DNA of 64,000 nt from Lotus japonicus. Its lineage: Eukaryota; Streptophyta; Magnoliopsida; Fabales; Fabaceae. Where the stretch lies: contig NC_080042.1 in assembly GCF_012489685.1 (NCBI RefSeq), positions 94,204,576 to 94,268,575 of the forward strand. Direction: 5' to 3'. The notes beneath the pieces were generated by a model that was given only the letters and a program-made list of their open reading frames with translations, ran no database searches and was not told the origin of the DNA. How positions within the stretch are numbered: position 1 is the first letter of the stretch; every line of letters begins with the position of its first letter. Positions 35,601-48,191 of this stretch are shown here, in pieces. A program made the position numbers and the translations under genes.

Positions 35601-37928
35601 ACTCGTGAACAGTAGCAGTTAGAAAGTTATTATTTAATTATTTATTGGGTTAGTTATTTACATCAGTTTATGTTAGTTATGTTCTATCAAAACTGCCTAG
35701 GGGTTGTTATTAAATTTCTAGTTATAAATAGGAGTTGTGGCTGTTAGTTTAGACATTCAGAAATTGGGTGGTTGTTTTAGGGAGAGACTGGACTCTCAAA
35801 ATTCCAGAATTTGTAGGAGAGAACTGGCTCTCGAATACCAGTACTTCCATAAATATTCTGTAATAAATTCGGTTCCTATCAAATTATGTGATTAATGTCA
35901 AGAGTCTAATACTCCTAAGTCCTAACCTAACAAAAACGACAACTTGATAACCATGTCAAGGACCAATACAACTGAAATGCTTACTGTTAGGCTATTATAT
36001 AGAGGCATACGAATGCTTTATATATCTGGCAACATATAAAAGAACTAATATCTTTATGTCATCCTCTATCAAGGTCTACAAGATATTGAAATACAACGGT
36101 GGCTAAAGATGGAAAGCGACAATGCACCACTTCCTTCAAGAAAAAAATGTATTAGAAAGTTTTTTTTTTGCTTTATGATACCTGATTTATATAGCTTAAC
36201 CTTGAAACACCAGCTACCAACTTGACTACATCATCCCCAAACTCTGCCTCAATGTCCTGTAGACTTTGACAAGCGTCATCAACCACGTCATGTAAAATAC
36301 CAGCCACGACCGTGTCAACAGCCTGAAACAGAGTATCAAGATTTCAACCAAAGGAATATTTAAAAACGAAAAATGCTTTGACATGCTATGCATGCATCTT
36401 CAGAAGATACAACAATTATAGTAGCATAAAAGTTAACATGTATGGCGTATTGCTTAATAATGACATACTAAATACAGTATTAGTAAAGGTTCATTTAGCT
36501 ATTTCAGCAACGTCAAAGGCTAAATCTGGTGCGAAGAAAGACATCATTGTTAAATACTTTTCAATTAATTTGGAAAAAAGATATGCACAAGAAACTTATT
36601 GTTCAATAATGGTATGCAATGCAGTCTCCAGCAAATACTGGTGGGAGACAGAAAAAAATCCTCCAAAGCAGCCGACAATTTTGGGACGCAAACAGTCATT
36701 TAAGTCATCCAGCACAGAAGGAAAAGGAGTCAACGCGTGCAGAAATATAAAACACAGATAACAAGTTCAGTCACTTTGACACTCTAATAACTAATCAGAG
36801 GATAACTTACTCGTTTACCACTTGATGGAACCAACGCTGCCAAGATTCTTCCTGTATGGATACAGTGTGTTAAATAAGGCTCTCCTGTCTTCCGCATTTG
36901 GCCTCGGTGCGCTTTCCTTGCAAACGCTATAGCCTTCTGGACCTGCCTTCACACATAAAGGTATTTTAACGATACAAAAAGAGAACATGAAAGCCATACA
37001 TAACGCAAGTAGATATAACAAACCTTTTCATCATCAAATATAGTGTAGCCAGTAATATCTACTCCATCCTGCATAATGGCACCTGCATGTTATAAATTAC
37101 CCCTGTCAACATAGGACACCCGGAGGATGATGCAGATAAATTTTGTTAACAAGACAACTAGGCCGCTTTAGGAGCTTATGCACATATATGAGTAAGCTAT
37201 GAAAATTAGCTAATGACCTATATATAAGCTGTTTCGAGCTTATTTTCATAAGCTGCTCATGGTAGTTTATGAATAAGAGCTTATAGTTAGCCATAGGTTA
37301 TAGGCTACTTTGAGCTTATTAAAATAAGCTTATTAAATTAGAAGTGGTTATTGTCATAAGCGCCTGATTAAATTGTTTACTCAAACGCACATACCTACTT
37401 ATGAATAAACACTCGTATGATAAGTGCTTATTGACATAAGCATCTAATTAAGTTGTTTAGGCAAACACGCCCTAGATCATGTAGTGTAGTGACAGAACCA
37501 GTAACAGAAAATTTCAAGTCTAACGCATGCAAAGAACAAGTACTGTCAATTAAATCCAAAACAGAAGTGAGTGAGTCTGTGGAATCAGAATCAGCGGAAT
37601 CAGGACCTGTTTGTTCCTCCAATTTAGGCCATAAGAAATCAACCTTGGTGGAGAGACAAGCACCGGAAGCAATAGCGAAGGCGGTGACGGCAACCTGAGT
37701 GATGGCGGAGGAGACAGCGCCGTGGACGGAGGCGGCCTTAGCAGCGGCAGCGATGACATTCGCGGAGGTCAACGACGAGGAGGGAGCAACGATTTGGTCG
37801 AGCAAGCAGCGAAATCGAGGGCGGTGAGGTTTGAGTTTGAAGTGACGGAATCTGTGAAGAAATGGAGAAGTGGTTTGACGAGCGAACATTGTGGAAGAGC
37901 GTTGGCATGAGAGCATGGTTGTGCTCAT
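26643..37928 (-). CDS. RSH: Chloroplast RelA/SpoT homolog (ppGpp synthetase/hydrolase), ACT-less
   Basis: Exons (minus): 37928-37499, 37082-37024, 36942-36811, 36322-36182, 33790-33734, 33222-33128, 32816-32684, 32161-31985, 31347-31157, 30987-30921, 30092-29959, 29515-29449, 29352-29290, 29205-28964, 28889-28760, 28526-28434, 27660-27475 and 26936-26643. All phases close to 896 residues. The Arg/Ser-rich N-terminus looks like a plastid transit peptide. HD hydrolase region, about 160-350: His189, His218-Asp219, Asp222-Asp223 (usual Glu-Asp), Asp297 and Asn301. Synthetase region, about 475-600: RLKSLYS, Asp507, PKPSGYQSLHT, and Glu576 in LEVQIRTQ. A TGS domain (about 838-896) ends the protein and no ACT domain follows. 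RSH proteins make and degrade (p)ppGpp. It matches neither canonical RSH1 nor RSH2/3/CRSH by memory, so the subfamily is open. Confidence 0.88.
30330..30606. repeat. Pair of degenerate direct repeats in an RSH intron
   Basis: About 30330-30400 (TCATGAATTAACTATTTG ... GTCAGGTGAAGACACAAATGG) resembles about 30540-30606 (TCATAAATGAATTATCCC ... GTCGGTGAAAACACATGAAT). Between them sits TCTGATACCATGTC. This may be the remains of an old small retroelement. No clean ends are seen. Confidence 0.4.
31430..31458. repeat. ACT trinucleotide microsatellite
   Basis: Uninterrupted ACT/CTA repeat of nine or more units in the RSH intron just upstream (on the minus strand) of exon 9. Confidence 0.9.
33321..33478. 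mobile_element. hAT-type MITE (158 bp) in RSH intron 5
   Basis: Perfect 8-bp target duplication GTTTAAAT at 33313-33320 and 33479-33486. Inverted ends: CAGGGTTGTTAATAGCG on the left, CAGGGTTGTTAATGGCG read from the right. The interior is GC-rich with repeated CGCTATAGCG-like palindromes. Non-coding. It lies between exon 6 and exon 5 of RSH and does not touch splice sites. Confidence 0.93.
34585..35881 (+). mobile_element. Complete small LTR retrotransposon (TRIM-like) in RSH intron 4
   Basis: Two LTRs, 34585-34895 (311 bp) and 35578-35881 (304 bp), start TGATAGGAAACTGC and end GGTTCCTATCA. They differ by a 7-bp indel and a few bases. A 5-bp target duplication AATTA flanks the element (34580-34584 and 35882-35886). 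After the left LTR comes TTGGTATCCGAGC, close to the initiator-Met tRNA primer site TGGTATCAGAGC. Before the right LTR is the purine-rich TTTTAGGGCGGGG. The 682-bp interior has one open frame reading on into the right LTR (34934-35608, from MNREEMEKE). It has a charged coiled-coil start, three RPP.KPPDS-like repeats and GDKVDLLGRGI at the end. This is the style of a gag-pol tail linker, with no enzyme domain. The element is opposite in direction to RSH. Confidence 0.9.
37161..37471. mobile_element. PIF/Harbinger-type MITE (311 bp) in RSH intron 1
   Basis: Flanked by CTA on both sides (37158-37160 and 37472-37474). Ends are GGCCGCTTTAGGAG and, from the right, GGCGTGTTTGCCTAA. The body is AAGCTTAT-rich like the copy at 11936-12216. 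Its right end lies 27 bp from the exon 1 donor at 37499, so it is very near the splice site but does not remove it. Confidence 0.75.
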
Positions 37929-37952
37929 GCTCAAGCTGCAGAGTACAGTGAA

Positions 37953-37989
<37 letters not shown>

Positions 37990-38010
37990 GTGTGTGTGTG
38001 AGAGAGAGAG
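37953..38010. repeat. Compound microsatellite in the RSH 5' untranslated leader
   Basis: A GAT/ATG repeat (37953-37989, about 12 units) is followed by GT and then GA repeats to about 38010. It is 25 bp upstream of the RSH start codon. On the transcribed (minus) strand it reads CTC...ACACAC...(ATC)n, so it would be in the leader and could alter translation by length. Confidence 0.9.
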
Positions 38011-39796
38011 ACGGTTATTTTCCCGGGAAAATGTGAGGGAGAAAATGAGTGGATGGAAAAAGAGGAGAAGGAAAGGAAAGGTTATGGTGAATGCTTGAAT
38101 TTTTTTCTTTCTGACTACAATCTCATTCAGTCTTGATTTCCAACCATTCTTCTTCTGGTGTGGATCAGACTCCCACGTCAGCAACAACAATAACTAATGT
38201 CCAAATCTTTTATAGACTATTTTATTTAAGTAGCTTTTAAAAAATAGTAAATAAATTGACACATTTAATAGTTAAAACATCAATTTTTTTGGATGATTCT
38301 TTTGCTGCAGGCTCGCACTAAGGTGTAAGCGGATGACCGTAACGTTGCTTTATTTTTATGTGTGATGATTAAACTCTCAATTCGAAATAAAGTAAATTAA
38401 CTTTTTTTGAATTGAAGTACCATTTGTACTTCATTCAATATAATTGGCTTATAAAAAAAATTAATACATCTAATTTGAAAAATGATTTTTTTTTGAATTT
38501 AAATTTGAAAAATGTTGCTGTAGTATTTTGTACCATAAGTTTTTCATAAAAATTGTGTGAATAAATAGGATCGGTTAACTTTTTGTAGGTTATAGTTAAA
38601 CTCAAATTAACTCTTTTTTCTTTTTTTTTTTTTAATGAGGGAGGCTACTGCCCAAAAGAAATAATAAAACAAAGGAAAAATAAACTCTTCACATACAATA
38701 AACGAGCTATAATTTGTATGTATTTTCTCTTTTAATACTCGAATTCATGATATATTTTTTTCATCCTAAATATATTTTTTTTAAAAGTCCTAAATATTAT
38801 TATTAATAAAAAATTAACATGGAAAATAATTTGAATGAGTAGTTTGAATATTTTAATTAAACTTTAGCAAATTTTGTTAGGATTCTACGTCAGTGTGGCC
38901 AAAATTATGGGGGATAGTTGACTATATCAAATATGATGGGGTCTAATACATCGTTCCATCATCTCCATCAATCTTTCATGTCTGAAACACCTATAGAATC
39001 TCACCTAAATGGTCAATTTCTAAAGATATTTACAGCAAATTATGCTATTAGTTCAGATATGAATTGAGATATGTTAGTTTTTCGGTGTTAATCAAAATAT
39101 ATCCTCATTTTTTCAGTATTGATAATTATAAGATTAATTTTTATTATATTGTCATCTCATTAAACGATATGAGATTGATCGTGAAATATCCTAGTTTTCA
39201 TCTCAAAATCAACATGCTATCATTGATTAAATAATTCTCACAATTTGGTCGTTGATTTTATCGTTAATTATTTTTGGATTTTTATTTGAACTTTGAAGTA
39301 TGATAGGAACTTATCATGAATTATTTATCACTGTCGGTTTGGCTGTCAAGCTCATATCCAGCAAGCCTTATTAAATAAAAATTATCACGCATAAAGTAAT
39401 AGTGTAATACAGTTAATAATTTAATTAACTATTGGATTTTTAATCCTATTTGAAATCATTTTATTTTAGTAATATTTATTTTCCATAGTTTATATAGAAA
39501 TTATGATGCACCTTTGAAAGAAAGAAAAAAAGATCTAATAATTCCCGATCTTTGCTGATTGAGAACAGCGATGATGCAGTGGGGACAAAGGTTGATGCTG
39601 GAGAAGAATCGAAACATGTGCAAACAAGAAGCAATAGTTGAGTTGAGGATTCATTTACACGCAACGTACGCAAGTACTGTCACTGTTTCATGAAATTGCA
39701 GATTAGATTGATATTAGATTTACAATGATTAGTTTGTATCTGAAGCACCGAGTGTTAACTCTTTTCTACTATTGCGTTTCTCCGCAACTATTTCAC
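38011..39796. promoter_or_regulatory. Shared upstream region of RSH (minus) and VPS62 (plus)
   Basis: The two genes diverge from this AT-rich interval. No gene or RNA is seen in it. Promoter elements cannot be fixed; several TATA-like stretches exist on both strands. T-rich runs occur at about 38408-38500 and 38616-38640. Confidence 0.4.
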
Positions 39797-41940
39797 ATGC
39801 TTCGCTGCAAATGGAACTGCTTCTTTCCATGGAAATCAAATGCCAATTCCGCAGTCACTCTCCCTCAACGGTTTTCCCTTCCTTCTCCACTACCCCAATG
39901 GCCTCAAGGTAAACAAAAACTTTACCATTTTTTCTCATACTACCTCTAATTGACACTTGTCTTTTCACTTGACAGTTGACATAGTAATTTAATCGCTAAC
40001 CACTGAATTGCATTCCATTATGTAGTTAATAGCATGATTTATAATTGTAATTGGTTAATAGCTCCTTTTACAATTGATTCTATAGTCAAAATCAATTATG
40101 AGGAGAAGTTCATGTGAATAGCTTCCAGTGTCAGAATTGATTCTAAGAAAAGAGAAGCTGATCCTAACACGCTATAAATCATAAATCTTTTAGAATTTTC
40201 CTTTGGTGTAATGTAAGACTACAAAGTTTATCTCTTTTGTGACATAGATTGATGGGTACGTAGGTACGTGTGATTGTGTATTATAGGTCAGTGTATTCTG
40301 TAATTGTGCATGTGTGTGTGATTACAGGACAGGGTTTTGCTTCTGGAATTATAAACCTGGGTGAATTGGAAGTGTGCAGTGTTACTAGCTTTGAATTGGT
40401 TTGGAACAGCAATGTTATGGTGGAGATGAGAAAAGCTGTTGCATTTTATAAACCTGTTGGAATACCAGATGGGTTTCATGTCCTTAGTCACTATTGTCAA
40501 CCTAGCTACAACAAACCCTTATGGGGTTTTGTGCTTGTTGCTAGGGAAGTAGAAGCTTGCTCATCTGAAAAAATTGAAATAGGCGACCAGAACAAGTTAC
40601 CAGCTCTGAGGAAACCTCTTGATTATACATTAGTTTGGTGTTCCAATGCAGGAAGCAAGGAAATTGTAACTAGTTCTGCATACTTTTGGCTTCCCCAACC
40701 TCCTGAAGGTTACAAGGCCCTTGGCTATTTGGTTACAAAAAAGCCTGACAAACCGAATTTAGATGAAATGAGTTGTGTTCGCGCTGACCTCACTGATAAA
40801 TGCGAACCTTACCGCCAAATACTCGATGTTAGCTCTGAAATTCCGGAGTTTCCATTTTCGGTATGGAGTTTGAGACCTTGTGACCGCGGCATGATGGGGA
40901 AAGGAGTTTCAGTTGGAACATTTTTCTGCAGTAGTTGTGTGAACATGGGAGAACAGCTACCTGTTGTGTGCTTGAAGAACTTAAATCCTGTGCTACCAGC
41001 AATGCCATGCCTTCAGCAAATACATGCACTTATAGAGCATTATGGCCCTACTGTTTATTTTCATCCTGAAGAAGTTTACTTGCCTTCTTCTGTTGATTGG
41101 TTTTTCAGTAACAGAGCCATGTTGTTCAGAAAAGGTGTGTCTACAGGAGAGGCTATTGATGCAGGTGGCTCAAATTTGCCGATTGGAGGAACAAATGATG
41201 GTGAGTTTTGGATAGATTTGCCATGTGATGATGATGATCAAAGGGAATTTGTCAAACATGGGGACTTGAAAGGTGCCAAGCTTTATGTTCATGTGAAGCC
41301 AGCACTTGGTGGGACATTCACTGACTTAGCAATGTGGGTTTTTTGCCCCTTCAATGGACCTTCCACTCTGAAATTTGGAATCACAAGCATTGCTTTTAGC
41401 AAGGTTGGAGAGCATGTGGGTGACTGGGAGCATTTTACGCTTCGTATATGCAACTTCAGTGGAGAGCTTTGGAGTATATATTTCTCACAGCACAGTGGTG
41501 GCAAATGGGTGGATTCATATGACTTAGAGTATATTAATGGCAATAAAGCTATTGTGTACTCATCAAAAAGTGGACATGCAAGTTTTCCCCATCCTGGAAC
41601 CTATATCCAAGGTTCTTCAAAACTTGGGATTGGCATTAGGAATGATGCTTGTAGTAGTAACTTGTATGTTGATTCAAGTATTCAGTATGAAATTGTTGCA
41701 GCTGAGTATCTAGGAGATGTTGTTAGAGAGCCTCAATGGTTGCAGTATATGAGAGAGTGGGGTCCTAAAATTGTTTATGGTTCAAAAACTGAGTTGGATA
41801 AGATAATAAATGCCCTTCCCTTCAGGCTTAGAATTTCATTTGTTAACTTGGTTAAAAAGCTCCCAGTGGAGCTGTATGGTGAGGAAGGTCCTACAGGGCC
41901 AAAAGAGAAGAATAATTGGATTGGAGATGAAAGATGGTGA
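39797..41940 (+). CDS. VPS62-like protein (DUF946)
   Basis: Two exons, 39797-39908 and 40328-41940, joined at PQWPQ|GQGFASG, give 574 residues. The start [12 protein letters not shown] is chosen over an in-frame ATG at 39725 because related plant proteins begin just so (short Cys/Phe/Trp-rich head, then [19 protein letters not shown]). The family (Pfam VPS62/DUF946) shows [94 protein letters not shown] and [12 protein letters not shown]. The yeast relative Vps62 was linked to vacuolar protein sorting. Plant members have no proven role. Most related plant genes share the small first exon. Confidence 0.93.
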
Positions 41941-42133
41941 ATTTATATTGTGGTAAGCATTGGTTAAAGAGAAAAAATCTTGGACAAAAGTGTTGTGGTT
42001 GTGTATGTAGCTTTGTAAATTCATATAGAAAGTTATGATATTGAATATAAATACAATTTTATTCAGACATTTTGCTCTTTGCTTGTGCTCCATGCCTCCA
42101 TCCATGCCAAAATATAAATGTACAGCTATTGTG

Positions 42134-42139
42134 AAAAAA
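42134..42139 (-). terminator. Pol III terminator of tRNA-Thr
   Basis: Six consecutive T residues on the minus strand, 11 bases after the tRNA 3' end. Confidence 0.85.
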
Positions 42140-42150
42140 CAACAGAATAT

Positions 42151-42224
42151 TGCTCTCGTTGAGAGTCGAACTCAAGACCTCCCGCTTACTAAACGGGTGC
42201 TCTAACCAACTGAGCTACGAGAGC
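42151..42224 (-). tRNA. tRNA-Thr(AGT)
   Basis: The minus strand folds as a 74-nt cloverleaf. The acceptor stem GCTCTCG/CGAGAGC is perfect with discriminator A. The D arm starts TAGCTCAGTTGGTTAGAGC (A box). The anticodon stem CCCGT/GCGGG encloses loop TTAGTAA with anticodon AGT. The T arm carries GAGTTCGACTC (B box). No intron is present. CAA lies a few bases upstream and a run of six T lies downstream (plus 42134-42139), both as expected for plant pol III tRNA genes. Confidence 0.96.
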
Positions 42225-42239
42225 TAATTGGGAGTATTA

Positions 42240-43852
42240 CCTGACATAATATTTTAATAATAAAAAACGACTAAATTGTTACAACATGCATAGAAATTGT
42301 GAGAAAGATTTTATCAAATTATTTGGCTAAATTATTTTCCAAAAAAATATTTTGAACATCTGGAAATTTTATTAGTATTACACTATTACTTATTAGTTTG
42401 ATTGAATTGATTCTCTACTCATGAATAAGGCAAATGATTCTAACATTAATTTTTTAAAAATGAATTCGTGTTAAAACGACAAGTATGGTCTAATTATTTG
42501 TTAAAATTTGATATTAAATGTCTTTAATATATGAATTATTAGATAACTAAATTATCAACGCTTATATATTTGGAGGGCCAAAATAAGCATTCACTTTTTT
42601 GTAAAATGATCAGAATTTTTTTCTTTTTCATGTGATTATATTATAGAACAATGATATTTATTGGTAAGAAGATGAACTTCTATAATTCAAATTAGTGATT
42701 TTTGGGTGGAGGGAAAAATCTAATTTTATAGGTTAATTTTTTTTAGTCGATCTACAATTTGAAAAAGATCGGTTTTAGTCCCTCAATTGGCACATCACCC
42801 ATCATATCAGCATGTCACATTGCGAGTCACGTGCCATGATCACTACTCACGAGAGCTCATTTACCAACAAGAACCAAAAGTGAGGTATTTCTCTAAACGC
42901 AAGGATGTTTTAGCAACTTTACTTCAATATGATTAAGTACAGAAATCAAAACTTGTTCACTATACAAAACCAAGAACTTATTTATCTAAAAAACCCTCAT
43001 CCAATTTCCCTACCCTTTTTAAGACTGAGTTTCATAAAATTAAAATAAAGTAAAAAAAAATTGCCGAAAAAATAAAAGAAAATGAAATTGATTTCAGGAA
43101 TTAAAGTATGAAATGGTCTTTCTATTTTGAATCAATGCTCTTTGTTTAATCATAACAAATAAAATGCAGTGATTCATGTTATGTTTTTAACTTTTTATTA
43201 ACTAAATTGCATACAGTGGATACAGAGTAACAAACGGGTATTGAGCTAAATGTTTGGTCACGATCATATATTTTTATGGAATTAAGATTTTTTTCGTCAC
43301 ATGACAATGTCAAGTGAAACATTTTGTCTATCTCTCTCCTCATAAGTCATAATAAGTACCCCAAGTGATACATTGAGAGGATCATGATCTTAGTGGAGAG
43401 AAGGATAGGATGAAAAATCAAGCCAAAATGAACCCAAAATCCAGTAGCCAACAACAACTATACAGTAAGTCAAGCACGTAATCATTGAATGAATTCATAA
43501 TGCCAACACAATTCGTGTCTCCAAAGTAGTTTTCATTCGTCGCGCTCAAATTTATGTACAGTGTACCAGAGTCATATATCTAGTATCTGCAACTCAAAGC
43601 ATCTATACACTTCAGCTTTTGACGTAACCTAATCAATGCAACCCTAAAAAATTGAGTACTTTTCTACAGCATTTTTTAATGAATCTAGCCAAACTCTACA
43701 CGTTCGTCAATAACAAGGGCCAAAATACCTGCATCATACAAGACCTATGATGTCATGGAATTATATAAGCAGGGATGGTAACTTGTGAATAACAGTAACT
43801 ATAGTTCAAACCTTGACATTTAGAAGGATAATGTTCCAATTGAAGAGGAGTA
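42240..43852. other. Intergenic sequence
   Basis: AT-rich. About 42715-42850 carries a fragment (GATCGGTTTTAGTCCCTCAA...) that resembles one arm of the GGTCC-type TIR elements, without a partner. The part next to 43852 is probably the 3' untranslated region of the ARF gene (minus). Nothing else is supported. Confidence 0.4.
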
Positions 43853-46620
<2,768 letters not shown>

Positions 46621-46655
46621 GCCTGTGAATTTCTGCAGAGAATGAGAGAGAGTAT

Positions 46656-46690
46656 CAACTTTCAACTTTCAACTTTCAACTTTCAACTTT
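46656..46690. repeat. Five tandem CAACTTT heptamers in the ARF 5' leader
   Basis: Exact 5 x 7-bp array 36 bp upstream of the ARF start codon. On the transcribed strand it reads AAAGTTG. Probably in the 5' untranslated region or core promoter. Confidence 0.9.
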
Positions 46691-47091
46691 GAATTTCAAC
46701 AAACGACACCCACTGGGTAGCGTTAGCGTTGCCTCTTGCTTTCTTCCTTCTTTCTAAGAACTTTCTCTCTTTTTTCGAACAAACAACCAAAAATATTATT
46801 TAAATATTTTTTATATTTATATATTTATTCTAAGATTTCATTCGGTTCCATAGTGTGCTTCTTGTTAGTTTTTCGAATGAGCAAAAAGAATGTTTTGCTT
46901 TTATTTATTTATTTTATTTTATTTTATAGTACTACCCCATCATACTTTGGAGACTTTAACCCTACATTCATATGTAAGATTAGTTGTATAGAAATTTCTT
47001 TTCATTAATCTTTTAATAACTTTCACTAAAGAATTTAGCCTTTAAATATATAATTTTCTTAATTTATTTGTTAATTAAATTCCACCAAAAG
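46691..47091. other. ARF upstream region
   Basis: AT-rich promoter side of the ARF gene. No gene is seen up to the SINE target duplication. Confidence 0.4.
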
Positions 47092-47104
47092 TATCTAGCA
47101 GCAC

Positions 47105-47234
47105 TTTTTTTTATAGTCAAATGTTAGTTGTTAGAAATGTTAGTAAATTACTCCCTCCTCCGGGTTTGAACCCGAGAGACCCTTCACCCTTCACCCAACC
47201 AAACCCTTATGTCACTAGCTCTTACCACTTGAGC
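47105..47234 (-). mobile_element. SINE with 13-bp target duplication
   Basis: A 13-bp direct repeat TATCTAGCAGCAC flanks it (47092-47104 and 47235-47247). On the minus strand the element starts at once with a pol III A box (GCTCAAGTGGTAAGAGC, 47234-47218) and has a B box GGGTTCAAACCCG (47173-47161). It ends in a short A tail (eight T on the plus strand from 47105). A tRNA-derived SINE of about 130 bp. Confidence 0.9.
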
Positions 47235-47450
47235 TATCTAGCAGCACCTAAAAGTGAGTTGTTTAATTATTACCTGTCATTTTTTCTTTTTCTTTTTTGT
47301 ACTTGTATTTTACTCTATGGTACAAATGTAAGGATAGCAAATTATTCAACTTTTAAGCATGTGTATATGAACTTTTATATCATGTTTCAATAAATGTCCG
47401 CTATTTATTTATTTATTTATTTGCTATCGTAATTTTAAGTTGGCAGTAAT

Positions 47451-47753
47451 GTCCTTGTTGCCGAGTTTTGGGAAATCCTTACAGCTCTCCATTTTTCTTG
47501 GGACAAGCGTCTCCACAAAGTTATCATAGAGAGTGATTCGAGTATCGCTATTGAGCTGATCAACCAGGGGTGTGACTCACGCCATCCCTACGCCATGTTT
47601 GTGAGAACAATCCTGAATTGGAAGGATAAGCTTTGGGAGGTTTCTTTCAAGCATACTTGGAGAGAGGGGAATATGGTCGCGAACCACCTAGCTAACTTAG
47701 GACATGCCCTAGATATAGGGGTGCACTTCTTGAATGAGGCCCTTTGGTTGTAA
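47451..47753 (+). pseudogene. 3' end of a LINE: RNase H domain fragment
   Basis: The frame reads VLVAEFWEILTALHFSWD, then VIIESDSSIAIELINQG, HPYAMFVRTIL, VSFKHTWREGNMVANHLANLGH, and ends LWL at the stop at 47751. This is the RNase H-like (RVT_3) C-terminus of plant L1-type elements. All upstream LINE sequence is gone, as in 5'-truncated insertions. The next 150 bp, to about 47900, is probably its 3' untranslated tail, although no long A tail is visible. Confidence 0.75.
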
Positions 47754-47919
47754 TTATCTCCTCTATGGAGACTGCATGGGTGTCTCTTACCCAAGGTCTG
47801 TTCTAGTGTAGCTTCGGGGCTTGCCCCACATCAAGATCAAAAAATGTAAAACTTTTTCTATTAAGTATTTAAGGCAGTTGCATTCATATGGACTTAAACT
47901 TGAAATCTGCTAATGATAT

Positions 47920-48137
47920 TGGACTGATATGGGCGGACCGAATGTGGGCCTGTGGACTGTCATGTAACTAATGGGCCGGGCAACCCATGGTCCAGCCGGA
48001 CCAAAACCCAAGCTATAAATAAAAGAGGACCGCCCAAGCGGTGGGGACCTATCATTTCACGCATTTTTATTCACTTTGTTACTTTCGTTTGCTCTCTAAA
48101 CTGGTTAGCCTTTAGTCTGTGGTTCCATACCGGAACA
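47920..48137 (+). repeat. 5' LTR of the Tat element
   Basis: 218 bp. A TATAAATA motif lies at about 48014-48021 with the probable transcription start just downstream. Preceded by the GATAT target copy. Confidence 0.9.
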
Positions 48138-48138
48138 T

Positions 48139-48156
48139 TGGCGCCCACCGTGGGGC
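48139..48156 (+). other. Primer-binding site of the Tat element
   Basis: TGGCGCCCACCGTGGGGC, one T after the LTR end. This form is used by Tat-lineage plant elements. The priming tRNA is not certain from sequence alone. Confidence 0.8.
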
Positions 48157-48191
48157 ACTGGATACTTTCCTAGGCTTCAATTTTCACCGCA

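Noticed and set aside
34742..35608. A 288-residue host gene in the RSH intron
   Set aside because: The frame spans an LTR and the interior of a small LTR element and ends in the other LTR.
36378..36761. 127-residue plus-strand frame in RSH intron
   Set aside because: No family signal, opposite to the gene and within an intron between well-supported exons.
42151..42224. tRNA-derived SINE instead of a true tRNA
   Set aside because: Perfect acceptor stem, full cloverleaf and immediate T-run terminator, without target duplication or tail.
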